Source of the DNA: Anastrepha obliqua
Lineage: Eukaryota > Arthropoda > Insecta > Diptera > Tephritidae
Direction of reading: 5' to 3'
NCBI RefSeq assembly: GCF_027943255.1
Contig: NC_072892.1
Location: 17,569,792-17,633,791 of the forward strand
Length of the DNA stretch: 64,000 nt
The notes below the pieces were generated by a model. It searched no databases and was not told the DNA's origin. It saw only the letters and a program-made list of their open reading frames with translations. Shown piece after piece: positions 23,650 through 35,934 of this stretch. Position 1 is the first letter of the stretch, and each line of letters starts with the position of its first letter. Both the position numbers and the translations under genes were made by a program.

Positions 23650-24335
23650 AATCAAACCTGCTCAATGGGCAATATTCTGGAAGATGTTGAACAACAACAA
23701 AAAAATGTCAAAGAAGAGATCTAACCAAGGCGAATTTATTACAGGTGACAGCAAACACATATAAGTACAACCCTACATGTATTTGTTGTTGCGTTTGGTC
23801 CAAGCATCACGTCAAAATCAGTAATCAAATGTAAACATACCAATACATACAAACAAAGCATATCATTTTGACGTAAGCCATACCTACGGCGAAAAATTCA
23901 GCTGGGTGAATGCTGTCACCTTAATAAATCCACCTTGGATCTAACCTGCTCATTCGGCAATATTCTGGAAGGAGATGTTTAGCAACAAAAAAAACCAAGG
24001 AAGAGATCTAACCTGCTCAATGGGCAATATTCTGGAAGGAGATATTTAACAACAACAAAAAAAAAGGAACAGATCTAACTTGCCCAATGGGCAATATCCT
24101 GGAAGATGTTGAACAACAACAAAAAATGTCAAAGAAGATATCTAACCTGCTCAATGGGCAATATTCTGGAAGATGTTGAACAATAACAAAAAATGTCAAA
24201 GAAATGATCTAACCTGCTCATTCGGCAATATTCTGGAAGGAGATGCTTAGCAACAAAACAAAAACCAAGGAAGAGATCTAACCTGCTCAATGGGCAATAT
24301 TCTGGAAGGAGATGTTGAACAACAAAAAACAAATG
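23650..24335. repeat. Tandem minisatellite, about 66-bp unit, 7 copies
   Basis: Seven units with the core CTCAATGGGCAATATTCTGG near 23668, 23955, 24021, 24087, 24151, 24221 and 24289. Each unit continues with GAGATGTTGAACAACAAC and poly-A, then a GATCTAACCTG word. Spacing is about 63-69 bp once the inserted element at 23725-23938 is removed. Two unit types differ in TCAATGGGC against TCATTCGGC. Short minus-strand frames across it are repeat translations, not genes. Confidence 0.85.
23725..23938. mobile_element. MITE, 214 bp, CCAAGG ends, 6-bp target duplication
   Basis: Inverted ends of about 28 bp: the left begins CCAAGGCGAATTTATTACAG and the right, reversed, begins CCAAGGTGGATTTATTAAGG; both run into GTGACAGC. 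ATCTAA at 23719-23724 is repeated at 23939-23944. It sits inside one unit of the minisatellite, so the empty site is known. No coding capacity. A related element is at 32312-32518. Confidence 0.85.
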
Positions 24336-24349
24336 TGCACATCTAATAT

Positions 24350-26830
24350 TTATAAAAAACATTTACTAGGTACCCTTACTTTTTTTAATATTGCAACTCC
24401 AAGCTGGTTTCCTTCGAGCAAAAGGCGATTGAGGATTTCCCAAAAGGCTGCTCTTATACCTGGTCTTCTTCTTCTCACCATCTCACCCCCCGCTGGCCGA
24501 AAACTAGAACACAACTAATGTCTATGTTAGGTTTGAGATGCCCACCTTAACCTAAATTTAACTCCAAGCGCGCGTGGCCTATTTTATTTTTATTATTATT
24601 TTTTATGAATGCTGGGAAAAGCGCATATTAAAAAAGTTATATTAGTTAGTTTCCCACCCCATAAATTTTGTTTTGTTAAAAAATTTAAATGAAAGGAAAA
24701 TACATTTTTGTTATTTAAATTTTGATTTACGAGTTATAGAATCGTGATGATCTCAACATTTTGCACTTTACTGTATCTATTCCAATTATCGTATTACCAA
24801 TGCCCCACACTTCGTTTTTTTTTTTTGCAGAAGTTGATAAGTGAGGAGGCGCAGATGAGTTTTACACCAAACTGCCCACACACGCATTAACACTCACACT
24901 AACAGCTGTAAAACCAACCAACAGCAGAAATGTTTATATTGTTCTGTTAATGTTGGCTGCGAATTGCTCCCGGACCGTTTCCGTTTGCGATTGCAACAGA
25001 TGCAATCAATGCAAATGCAGCCAGTTTCTCAACTTTTGTGTGCTTATTGCGTACTGCAGCTAAGAGTTTATCATCAATGTGTGTGTGCCTCTATACCCAG
25101 CTGCGTGACAGTGAAACAGTTACAAAATTAGAATGGTTGCAAATTCGATGTCGATGTTGATTTAATTAACTAAGTAATACTTAATTAACAGTTATTAAAA
25201 AAGAATTAAAATCGTACGAAAGGATAATGATTCATTATTTGGTAAGTTATGTTTTTGAGTTTTTAAATTTTTTTAATTTTTTTTATTTTTACAGAAGCAT
25301 CAGAAGGCGCAAGAATTGATCATTTTGTGAATTTCATTAAGCAATTTAAACATTAAAGAACAGCCATCATAACCAACTATCCCAAAAACGAAGAGCAAGA
25401 ATAAGGAAAATTTATAAAATAATAATTATTAATGATGCGATTTTTTTTATTTTACTTCTCTTAATCAATAAAGAAAAAATTAATGAAATAAAGAAAAAAA
25501 TTATGATTTTTTCTTAATTGATTAGGTTGCATGACAGTCTGTATGGTATGCCATATTGAGCATCATGCATGGCAAGTCGTCGACAGATACATTGATGACG
25601 TCATAGTTAGTCTGAGTTAAACAGAAAAAGAGTGTGAGAGGATATGAAAAGAAGAGAAAAAAGCGAAACTGAGTTCACAACCTGTTATAGTACGTAATGC
25701 GTCATGCTAAGGGGTTGGTCTGTCGAGAAGGCCTGAAAAATTATCAAAATTATTGCGAAAAAAGTAGATGTTGTCGTTGTTGTTTTTGTTGCAGCAGCAT
25801 AAACATTCCCGATACATGTAGGGGAATACAGCTGGAGTGACCGACCTTGGCCGGATATAAATCCTGGGCATTCCAGTAACTTTCCAGTAACATAAAAGCG
25901 ATGAGTTTCCGTATCATGCATGCGGCATAGATGCCGTCAGGTGTCTGTTTCCAACTGGGTTGGTGCATATCTGTGTATGTTTGACTACTATGGTACTAGC
26001 GTATATATGTATGTATACATATGTACTTCCATGCATATATATGTACGTATAACAATGTGCGTGCAAGCGCGTGTTTGCATTTTCCATTTGTGGTGCATTT
26101 GTTACGCACCAACGATGTGACCGCGTCGCTTTGATGTACACAAAATGTACAAACTTGAATATAAACACCCATATAAATGCATGTAGATGCCGATGTTGAA
26201 ATCTTTGACGCATCAAAGCAGCTTTTTTTACTTCGGAAGATTTTAAAAATGCATGTGCACTTACATATGTACATACATATGTGCTTAAAGATTTATTGCT
26301 CATCTCTATTAACATTTTTATGAAGAAACAAAGGTTCAGAGAAAGTTATGTAAGTACCTTTGCAACCAAACAAAACTTTTGTTCCATATGTTCTTATGAT
26401 ATTAGAATCCAAAAGATATTTTTCCGTAACTGTGAAGAAAATTTTGGATAGGTGAAAAGGATGGAATTTATAGTACCAACCATTAATACTATACAGATTT
26501 ATTAGTGTAGAACCTTGGTCGCCTGCAGTGTGTGAATTTTAATTACATCGGAAAGCCACAACAAAAATAACCATTTATAGATAAGATAGAAAAAGTTCAA
26601 ACCCCTGAACACTTATAATGCTTTAGTGCCTTAAACTACTTTTAAAGTGTAACAAAGTTTCAAATAGAACAAGTAGTCGCGTGGGTTTGTGTGTGAATAC
26701 CATTCGCTTGGTCTCGTACATGAAACATTGAATCATATAAAGTTTTTTTTAATGGCGGTCGCCTCTTGTTCTATACGGAGGCGGCGGCATAAAACTTTGG
26801 ATTCTTCCACTGCCATTCAACCGCAAGACA
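24350..26830. other. Non-coding stretch
   Basis: No gene supported. A palindromic TGACGTCA (CRE-like) word occurs at about 25595. A copy of the (ACA)n-tailed short retroposon is at 25772-25910. CATA/TATG microsatellites occur at 25998-26045 and 26260-26285. Confidence 0.35.
25772..25910 (-). mobile_element. Short hairpin-rich retroposon, second copy
   Basis: Same order as the element at 54025-54155 but reversed: TGTTGTTTTTGTTGCAGCAG (the tail), CATAAACATTCCCGATACAT with GGGGAAT closing the hairpin, GACCGACCTTGGCCGGATAT, then ATTCCAGTAAC. Diverged, with no clear target duplication. Confidence 0.65.
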
Positions 26831-26844
26831 TGCATATACTGCCA

Positions 26845-28169
26845 TGGACAGATAAATAGCACAAATGTGAACCTTATATGTTAAGTTTTTATTACGAACT
26901 CTATTTTTAACAAATAAATTTGTTTGTTTACATTTATTACCGTTATTAAGCTTACATTTTTGCGACGAATTTACAGTTTTTTTTTTCGATGGAGTTTTTT
27001 GCGTTCTATTTTATTTATGCTTATTTCTGTTTTGAAGTCGACACAAAAATAGCACATTTTAACTTGTGCAACGGAGAGTAAAACTTTAATATAGTTTCAC
27101 CGATTTTTAGTATAATTTTTTGTTTCTTAAATAAAATTTTAAAGTAATTACTAAAATGGGACGTGGAAAACATTGCACGCCGGAGAAAAGAGCTCTTATA
27201 TACCGTATGAGTCAAAGCGGAAAAAGCTATGCGGAAATAGCAGAAATGATGATGTGCTCTCGGAAAATGGTTTATAATGCTCTTAATTTAGTTAAGAGAG
27301 ATTCATCCTACCTGAGCAAAAAACGGAAAGAAAACCAAAACCGCGAAAAACTGATGTTAATGTGGATAGAGCTATAATACGCAAGAGCAAAGCAGATCCT
27401 TTTAAGTCGGCATGGTAAATAATGTTTGAAATAAACCAAGAAAACCTTTGCAAAAGCCAACAAAGACAAATCTATTCAGTTTTGGAAAAACGTACTTTGG
27501 ACCGACGAAGCCAAAATAAATAGGATGGGACCAGATAGGAAAACTATTCTACGTCGTCCAAAAAATCAAGCGCTAAATCCTAAGTTCACAAAGAAGACGA
27601 TTAAACACGGCGGCGGAAGATCATGGTTTGGGGAGCTTTTTCCTGGCATGGGATTTTCCTGGCATTGGGCCGATTGTTCGCGTGGTTGGTAAAACGGATA
27701 GATTTCAGTATCTGGATATACTCCCGAATGAAATGGAGCCATTTGTGTTTGAGTTGATGCCATTACATTGGACATTTATGCAGGGCAATGATCCAAAGCA
27801 ACTGCAAAGACAATGAAGCAATGGCTCAGAAGAGAAAAAATTAATGTACTGGATTGGCCGGCGCAGAGCCCTGATCTTAATCCAATAGAAAATTTGTGGA
27901 ATGACGTTAAGGTCCAAATCGCTAACAAAAATTCTAAAAATTTTGATGATTTGTGGGCCGCAGTTAAGGAGGCTTGGTACTCGATTCCAAAGGAAAGAAT
28001 CCACAAGCTTGTAAAAAGCATGGAGCGACGGCTTGAAGAAGTAATCAAAAACAGTGGATATAGTACAAAATACTAATCTGGTAAAACAATATTATTACTT
28101 AACTATCTGATTTGTTTACTATTTTTGTTTTTATTTGGAATTTTCTAGGCTGTGCTATTTATGTGTCCA
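26845..28169. mobile_element. Tc1-like transposon relic
   Basis: Inverted ends TGGACAGATAAATAGCACA (26845-26863) and, reversed, TGGACACATAAATAGCACA (28151-28169) differ by one base in 19. They bracket a broken Tc1-type transposase. The outer limits may lie a few bases further out; no TA duplication was pinned down. Confidence 0.75.
27156..28076 (+). pseudogene. Tc1-like transposase, several frameshifts
   Basis: ATG at 27156: MGRGKHCTPEKRALIYRMSQ SGKSYAEIAEMMMCSRKMVY is the N-terminal HTH. Part of the second HTH is missing. From about 27455, FAKANKDKSIQFWKNVLWTD EAKINRMGPDRK holds the first catalytic Asp. GGGRIMVWGAFSWHGIGPI follows through a frameshift, then MQGNDPKQLQRQ (second Asp motif, relatives have QQDNDPKHT, so Asp is lost) and, after another shift, VLDWPAQSPDLNPIENLWND with the third acidic residue. 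The end at 28074-28076 is conserved (VKSMERRLEEVIKNSGYSTKY). Inactive. Confidence 0.8.
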
Positions 28170-28177
28170 GGAGGTTT

Positions 28178-29585
28178 CGTGAGTTATCAACGTTCTCGTA
28201 GATTAAATCAGAACTGAAATTCTTTTCGATCATTTTTTTGTTTTAAAGTGGAAGTAAATAAGTTTTTTATTTTTTATGTTGCTTTTTTCCTAATAAAAAA
28301 TAATTAACATATTCAACTCTTTGCTTTCAAAGTCTAAATGTGCGTATGTATAATACAAAGAAAGCACATTTAAAATAGTTTAATGGGAGTGTGACTTTTA
28401 ATTTGTAAGTAATACAAAAATTTTAACTAATTAAAAATTATTATAGGTATAAAATATTTCCAGAGTTCCAGATTGTAAATGGCTAAGTATGGCATAAGTA
28501 TATTAGGGCGTCTATAATTATCTCCCTGTAAGCCCCTTTTAACCTGCATCAATACATTACTAGCAAGCATTTTCATAAAAAGATATCAACAATTTCGATT
28601 CCAGTATTTTCATATAGATATGTGTATGTAAAAAACCTAATTTATAATACCAATACCTTTGCATCGAATAATAACAGTTTGGAAACTCTCAAAATTCAAG
28701 ATGCTCTCACATATGATTTGCTTATTGTTTAAACAATTTTCGATTTCTTTTACTCTTTCGGTTCCTTCTCTCTCTGCACGTATGGGAGTCATTTTAACAA
28801 GAATTTATATATGTATGTAACATGCATATCTCTTGTGTATATGCAAGCCAAACGGAATATGCAATATGTACGCTTGTGTGCATGTATGTATGTAAACAAC
28901 TAATTGAGTAAATAGCAATAAAGATATGGACTGTTAGCTTAGCCCCGCTGACATAAATATGTACGAGTGCTTGAGTGCAATGAATAAAATGTAAATAAAT
29001 AAAATTGACTACGCATGACTTTATGCCTATGCATGTATGTATGTATGTGCATATATATGTACTCCTATATACGTGGAGATTATGTACTTTGTATGAGTTC
29101 TGTTATGTTCACAACGACGACGACGACTTCCTGTTGGCATGAAAACCTCAAAATCCACCATCGAAAACAATGTAATAAATTGGAAAAAGAGCATTACAGT
29201 GTCGCCTACCATCATGGTACGTACAACTATAGATATGTACATGTACATATGTATGAGAGTGTGTATAGGAACAACGTGCATAAATAGTGCATTCGAGTAC
29301 TGGATCGATCCCACTTTTATAACTTCATAACTTCATAACTCTATATATATGTACATACACACATGCCTGTGTACACATATATATAATCATAAGTAAATAA
29401 TTGGAGTTGAGTGGGGCAGCCAAATATAGCCTTATCAGGTCGCATGAACACACATATACATAAATATGTGTAGATAAAAATCATTGAGAACGACGAAAAG
29501 AACTTATTAACAAAACCGAAAAATGTGTTATTTGCATTTGCTGTAATGCCATTGTATTATACATGCACACATACTTATATTTCTG
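28178..29585. other. Non-coding stretch
   Basis: No gene supported. Many TATG/CATA microsatellite scraps (28800-28890, 29030-29060, 29230-29250, 29340-29380) and a short GAC-repeat (29113-29126). Confidence 0.35.
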
Positions 29586-29587
29586 TA

Positions 29588-29873
29588 CACCCTTTGTTGG
29601 CTATTTGCCCGAGCTCACCCTCCTATTTGTTTGTGATATGCGTCCTGATGTTTTTTTTTTTAGTTTTATGCCACCTCTGAACGACAGATGTTTTTTTATG
29701 AAGAGTTTTTCCAAGGCAGAAATACACTCGGAGGTTTGAGAAAAATCCATTTTCTACTATTTGGTTATTTGGTGCTCTATCCCATACTAGCTCTCGAACT
29801 TGAGGGGGCCCTAGCGATTGGTAGTCACGCAAAAAAAAAACACATGGGCCACGGCGGCTGCCGCATATTGAAA
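29588..29873 (-). mobile_element. tRNA-derived SINE copy 1
   Basis: Minus-strand reading begins CGGCAGCCGCCGTGGCCC, a decayed A-box region, then GCGTGACTACCAATCGC, then GAAATACACTCGGAGGTTTG reversed in the middle and a terminal GGAGGGTGAGCTCGGG-type end. It aligns throughout with the copies at 35683, 52690 and 56052. It lacks a good B box. Confidence 0.7.
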
Positions 29874-29879
29874 AGAAAA

Positions 29880-32304
29880 GCAATGTAATAGATTAATGCC
29901 TATATTGAGTAATCGAAACAGTACGGCAACAAATTGCTGAAAGTTAAAGCAATGTGTTAAACCCAAATTGTTAAACTGGATAAGTGACATGTTGGTTTAT
30001 CATCTTTCACAATTTTTTTTTAGATCCTATATACCATCAAAGTTGGTCCAGTGAGTTGTCTCGGCGAATAACTGGTTCAATAGCAGTTTGCTTATTTTTG
30101 TTGATTTCAGTCAATGTAGCCCAGCTCCCTCATTAGAGATCCGAGCCAACCGGTACCAACTCATAATACTTAAATAAACCAAACAAGCACAACTACTCTT
30201 GTATTCAATTTCGGCTATGCAGGTTTATTAGCCAAGGCTTTAAGTTATACTAAAATCGGCAAAAAGATGATAAAGACAATGGGCATAACCAACTAGAAAA
30301 AATAGTTATCGAAATATTTTAATATTTAAGTTTCACAACTGTTAACAGTATTCTAAAAAAAAACACCTAGACATAGTTACTGAAAAGAAAAAGCTGGAAT
30401 TTTCAAATAATATAACTGAAATTAAATAAGGACCTTTAAATGACACACACACACGTTATTTGTTATTGTACCTTCAAAACCTTGCATGGGCACGTATCCT
30501 ACAATCGGATATTGAAATAAAATACGCGCTAGGAAAAATTTACACACAAATATTATTTTTATCATAACACAAAATCACCACTGACTGCCAAAATGCTTTC
30601 AGAAAAATGTAGTTTGTTTTTTTCATGTAAGTTAAAAAATATATGTAACAACCCGATTGTCATTTTAACAGGCAGAGAGTGCAAAAAATGTAGTAATGCA
30701 ACTTTGTTGCCATTCGGTAAATCATGAAAACTTGGCATTGCCACAAGGTAATTGGCAGCTGGAAACCTCAATAGCAGTAAGAAACTTGTGCAAAGAGTAC
30801 ACGGTAAAGGATTATGCCAACTGGGTTTTGGCACTTCTGCGCATCCTTCGTATCTTTCATAGAACAATAAATTACCTTAAGGTGTCACTAGCTTGGCATA
30901 TGAATGCTTTTGGCTGGATTTGGACGAAAATATGATTATGTATGTATATGCACGTAAAATTCTGCTCTCACAGTTCAGCATACGTATGTAGGTACTTGTG
31001 TACATATAAGCAAAGAAACTTGCCAAAAATTCTGAATTAAATTGATGCCGTTTGGCTTTTAAGCTCTTCTCCACAAAACGTATGACTTTCTATAGTTTTT
31101 TTATGATGTCAGGAAAATAAAATAAACAGCAGATTGAACCACATAATCTGATTACATATATGTATATAAGTATGCGCGTGCTCTTGTGTGTGACACACCG
31201 ATCGAAAACCCTAGGCTCAAAACCTGCTGAAGGCTTTCAACAACGAAACAGTCAAAAAAGTTTTTTTCTAAAATCGACTGGCCTTAGGTAAAGCAAGTTA
31301 AGCAAATTATGTATGCCGTATGTTTGCGTCGAACGCATTTCTGATATAGAAAAAACCTATCATATGAGCTGGGTGAGATGTTTTATTTTTATTATTTTAA
31401 TTGCTTTTATTTGATCATCATTTTTGAATAGCAATTTTTTTATCAGTTCATCAAAATCGACTAAGCTATGAACTTAAATACACACACCTATACAAGAAGA
31501 TTGCACACGCATCATTGGTGTACTTAAACTGAAAATACATACTCGTATGTACATACATATATGTACATATGTAAGAGAAAAGACGGAGTGGTGTGAGATC
31601 ATAAAAAAATGTAATCAAATCGAAAGACGAAGGGTAATCATGACTTTGTTGTAGTCGTAGTCAAATAAAGACCTCCACGGCATGCAGACTTGGGGACCCA
31701 TTTAAAACAACAACAACAATCCACATTCACACACACACAGCAAAACAATATGACAATAACAGCAATTTTACAGCGACAATAGCAACATGGAAGAAAGCAG
31801 CTGAGCGAAAAACCCGGTGAGCCGCACATATTGGCTCTTATGAGAATTGCGCAAATGCATAGAGTAAATGTTGAGAGAATTTTAATATGTGTGCACTCAG
31901 CGGGGATAACCAAAACTACTAGTAAATTACGATAGTAAAGCTGTGCTATTTCGAGAAGCAAAAACAATTTTGGTAGGGGCTTGATTGGTAGAGATACTGG
32001 AGTCAAGAATACAGATTTTCAAATGTTTAAGTAATAAGTGTTGATACGCACATTGATACTTACGAATAAAAAAATATAAGTAGATACTCATAATCGAGTT
32101 AAAATAAACTCTAAGTAAGTGAACGAAAGTGTATTTCATATCCTAAAATCGACTAAAAATTTCATGCTGCCACAAGCTGATATTAAACTAGTTAGAGAAC
32201 CGTTAAAATCAAGTAAAATTTTTATTTTTGGTTAGTTTCGGTGTACCAAACTTGTGTGGTTTTTTTTTGTGAAAACTTTAACGCCAACAAAATGCTTCGT
32301 TTTG
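29880..32304. other. Non-coding stretch
   Basis: No gene supported. The minus strand at about 30115-30165 reads LGSLMRELGYID and a stop, perhaps the last codons of a non-LTR ORF, but this is too short to call. CATA/TATG scraps at 30940, 31155 and 31540-31575. Confidence 0.3.
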
Positions 32305-32311
32305 AAAATAT

Positions 32312-32518
32312 CAAGGCGCATTTATTAAAGGTGGTGGCGCTATACCAACAATAATGTTTCGTACGTTTGATTATCACGGCAAAGTATTAAAAAAGTAGAA
32401 AAAAAAAAAATAATTCGGCTTGTTTTATTCTATCCTGACAGTCACATAGACACAGCGAAAGAAAGAAAAAAAAAAATCAGCTGATTTACCAACACCGCCT
32501 TTAATAGATTGGCCTTGG
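32312..32518. mobile_element. MITE, 207 bp, CCAAGG-type ends
   Basis: The left end CAAGGCGCATTTATTAAAGG and the right end reversed CCAAGGCCAATCTATTAAAG are inverted repeats of about 26 bp running into (C/T)GGTG. AAAATAT is found at 32305-32311 and again at 32519-32525. The ends match those of the MITE at 23725-23938 but the interiors differ. The short plus-strand frame starting in the right end is not a gene. Confidence 0.8.
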
Positions 32519-32525
32519 AAAATAT

Positions 32526-35500
32526 TAAATGTGATTTCGAAAATATGGAAAGTCCTCCGTTATTTACATATCCAAAAAAATTACTTAACCTATTCGAATT
32601 AGACGACTTTTATTTTCGGTACTTATACGACATAGCCACTATTGAAAACATAGTTCAAGCTATACATATAGAAATGTACGAAGTAACCAAGGTCTGCCTG
32701 TATTGATGAACACACACAAGTTCTCTGCATTCGCTGAAGCAAGCCCTTCATTAATCAACGATTTCAAACTCGCGTATAATATTTTCAAAACGCATGTTTT
32801 TTGCTTTAAAGTTTTCACACAGCACACTAGCGTCTGTTATCGAAAAAGTACAAAAAACTAAAATTTTATTTTGAAACTTCAAGACTACAAGTCGACTCAG
32901 GAATAAAGATCTACTCCAACTCGATGAAGTGCATTTTAAATTAAAATGTGCTTCAACATATTAGAGCCGACTTTAACGTGACTGTGACTCTTGTTATACT
33001 TTACATTTTGATTCATTAAGGTAGACAGTGTATGGAAAAGAGAAGGAGAGCGAACTAGAAGGGTACAATTTCCTTTCCGAATATGTACAACCGCTTAATA
33101 CTAGAGGACAATGACTGCACACCACACCACTGCGTGAAAGCCGGACTGCCTGGCTGCCTGACTGTCTGACTCACTGCATCACTTGGTGTGTGTGTTTTTT
33201 TTCCTTTGGTCCCTGGCTAGCCGGTCCGCTCACCAGCCAACACTTTTATGTTTATGGTATACCCCGTATGTTACAGTTGGCTTGCCTGCCCGTAAATACA
33301 TATACACACATAGATACATAACATGTTTATGTATGCGTGCTTTAACTGTCTGAATGTTTGGACTTACAACACCAATCCTCTCCATCCCCACCAACATCTC
33401 TTCTGTTTGGCTTTATGAGTATTCGAGCGAATTGTTTGGAGCAAGCATTTCTCGTTTTCATAATCGCCTTTTTCGTTTCACTTTTTATATTCAATTCAAC
33501 ACGATTCGGTTCGGTTTCGACTCACTTCAGTTTTCCCCATTATTCAGTTGTTCGGTTGTTGTTTAGCAACTCGTTATGCATTTTTTTGTTTTTGTTTACC
33601 TAGCCGCATCACTGCCGCTCATCGGCACGCAGTTCTTCTTCCTCCCAATCTTCCCAACTCAATCTACTCAATATTCTTCACTGCCGATTGTCGCTGAATG
33701 AGCCACCAACATAACGTGCAATGGAGTTTTCTATGCAGTGGTTGAATGTTTATGGCTTTGTGCGTGGCTGTGAATATGACGCCACTGTAAGCGGGTGGAG
33801 CAAAGTAAGTGAAGTTGGCTACGAAATCAAAATTGGCGTAGTGATGGTGGTTTGAGAATATAAGACGGGCAAGAATGAACAACGAGTGAAGCCTTTTATC
33901 AGCAACAGAAACAGACCATGGTTTCGATAGCTTCGCTGTAGATTAGGGATGAACGTGTGGATTTTGCTTTTATGGTATGAAGGCAAATGTACGTGATACA
34001 CATACATACATATGTATGTACGTTGGTCAAAGACAATTTTATACTTCAACGCTACCTCCGTTGCTGAACTCATTGCGTTTTTAACTCTTGCTAAAGTTTG
34101 TAGGGAACTTTTGATGATGTTACAACAAAGACGGCTCCAAAAAGATATGTATGTGAAAGCAAACCGGATTTAAAAATATATTATATGTATATATGTATGT
34201 AGTATATTTACAAACAGTTTTATTATACAATATAAATGTATAATACTTAAAGCCCATACCTAATGGGAAATCTATGTATGTATGTACATATCCATATATA
34301 TTATTTTAATTTGCTTTTTTGAAACACCAAATAGCCATGAATAAATAAAAATTATTTAATTATCGCTGTAAAAAAGTATGAAGATTTCAAATATCACATA
34401 CTACAGGTATTAGAGGTAAATATTTCTGTCCGCTGCTGTATATCTTGAAAAGAGCTTTGAAAAAAGTGCTCGAAAAAATAACTACCATTGGAGGTAGAAG
34501 AAAAAAAGGACGCACAGGGTGTACTTAAAGACAAATGCTAAAACATTGCAGAAATAGCCTGACATAGGCGCCTTTCTAGGAGATATGCCCAATATATAGC
34601 TACCTTTTTTTGGCTCTAAGCATAACTACACCAAGATTTGTTGTTCTAATTTTAAAGCAAAGCCCAAGTTTTGTTGAATGTGCACAGTGAACATCCGCTG
34701 CATTGTAGCTGTTACTCCGCTACTCTGGTGAACTCAACGAATTAGCTAGCACACAGCATCAACGCTCGCCTTGTGTGAGGCATACATAAATAAATATATA
34801 CATTTGTACGGTGGGATGTTGTGGCTTCCAGTAGCGCTTAGATGGGCAGAAGAGGAATTGGAGCCATGCAGTACGCATATGCATACGTACATATGCATAA
34901 ATGAAGCTATTTGTTGACAAGGTTTAATGGGTTTGATAGGTTTGAGGTTTGCTATTATTTGAACGGCAACCCCAATGCAGACATTTTCCCTTAAACGACA
35001 TTGAACGAGGCAAATGTAGGTATTCATAAACAAAGGGGCTGAATTCAGTAAATAGGAAATGAGTAGCCAACCACATGGCAAAAGATGGTTCAAACTTTGT
35101 TGTCAACGATGGTAAGCGTGGGTAATGCATGTGGAATACGAGAACGCAGTTCATATCTACAAACTGGTTTAAAGGCGTATGCATAACTACGTACTTTAAT
35201 TTTCTTTCAGCTAAGATATTTCAAAAGTATACAAAAGCTCATCTGTATGTACATATGTATGTTTGTCTGCTTACTCCTTAGAAAAATACTTAAAACTTAT
35301 TTTGTGAGGCATAATCAAATAACGAAAATTAATACAAAATTCTGAAAACTTGGACATAGCATATCCAAACAATCTTAGAGAATATCAAATGCTTGAAAAC
35401 TGAATACGTCAGCACCCGATTGTAAATTTAAGATTGGTTAGAAAAAAGTAAGCAATTTTCGAAGCAAAATAATTTGAGGTTATATTCGAATAAAAAAACG

Positions 35501-35682
35501 TCTCCTAACTTTACAAGTCGATTGTGGGTACAAAACTAAAACTTAGAAAACCCCATTTTTTTAACACACAAAAAAGATAGCGCTTAAATGTTTTCCAAAA
35601 CTGCTTTCTCCGTTTTTAATATGGTAAAACTAGCAAAATACATAACAGTAATGACTCGTCACAATTACAGCTACAATTACGC
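32526..35682. other. Non-coding stretch
   Basis: No gene supported. Pyrimidine-rich around 33380-33670 and TATG/CATA scraps near 34000-34020, 34180-34205, 34270-34290 and 34880-34900. Reading frames lack domains. Confidence 0.35.
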
Positions 35683-35932
35683 GTACGCCCTTTTTTGGTG
35701 TTTCGCCGAGATCCTCCTTCTAATTGTGGAATGCGTCTGATGTTTTCCCACAAATGGAGGGACCTACAGTTTTATGCCGACTCCGAACGGTAGATTGTTT
35801 TTATAACGAGGTTCGACCGCTATTAGAAAAAACGTTTTCCACAATTTTGTGTTTCATGCACGGACACTCAAACCTGCGCACTTCCGAATGGTAGTCACGC
35901 ACCAAACCATTCGGCTACATCGGCCGCCGTCA
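35683..35932 (-). mobile_element. tRNA-derived SINE copy 2
   Basis: Minus strand starts CGGCCGATGTAGCCGAATGG, which carries a perfect RNA polymerase III A-box match (TAGCCGAATGG). It continues GCGTGACTACCATTCGGAAG, a decayed B box (GGTTTGAGTG), TTCTAATAGCGGTCG, and GTAGGTCCCTCCATTTGTGG. A middle section is deleted compared with the copy at 52690. Confidence 0.8.
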
Positions 35933-35934
35933 CA

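Noticed and set aside
30115..30165. LGSLMRELGYID and stop on the minus strand
   Set aside because: Resembles the last codons of the non-LTR scrap at 20225, but a dozen residues are too few to call.
32509..32706. 65-codon frame MALENIKCDFENM...
   Set aside because: Begins inside the inverted end of the MITE at 32312 and matches no family.
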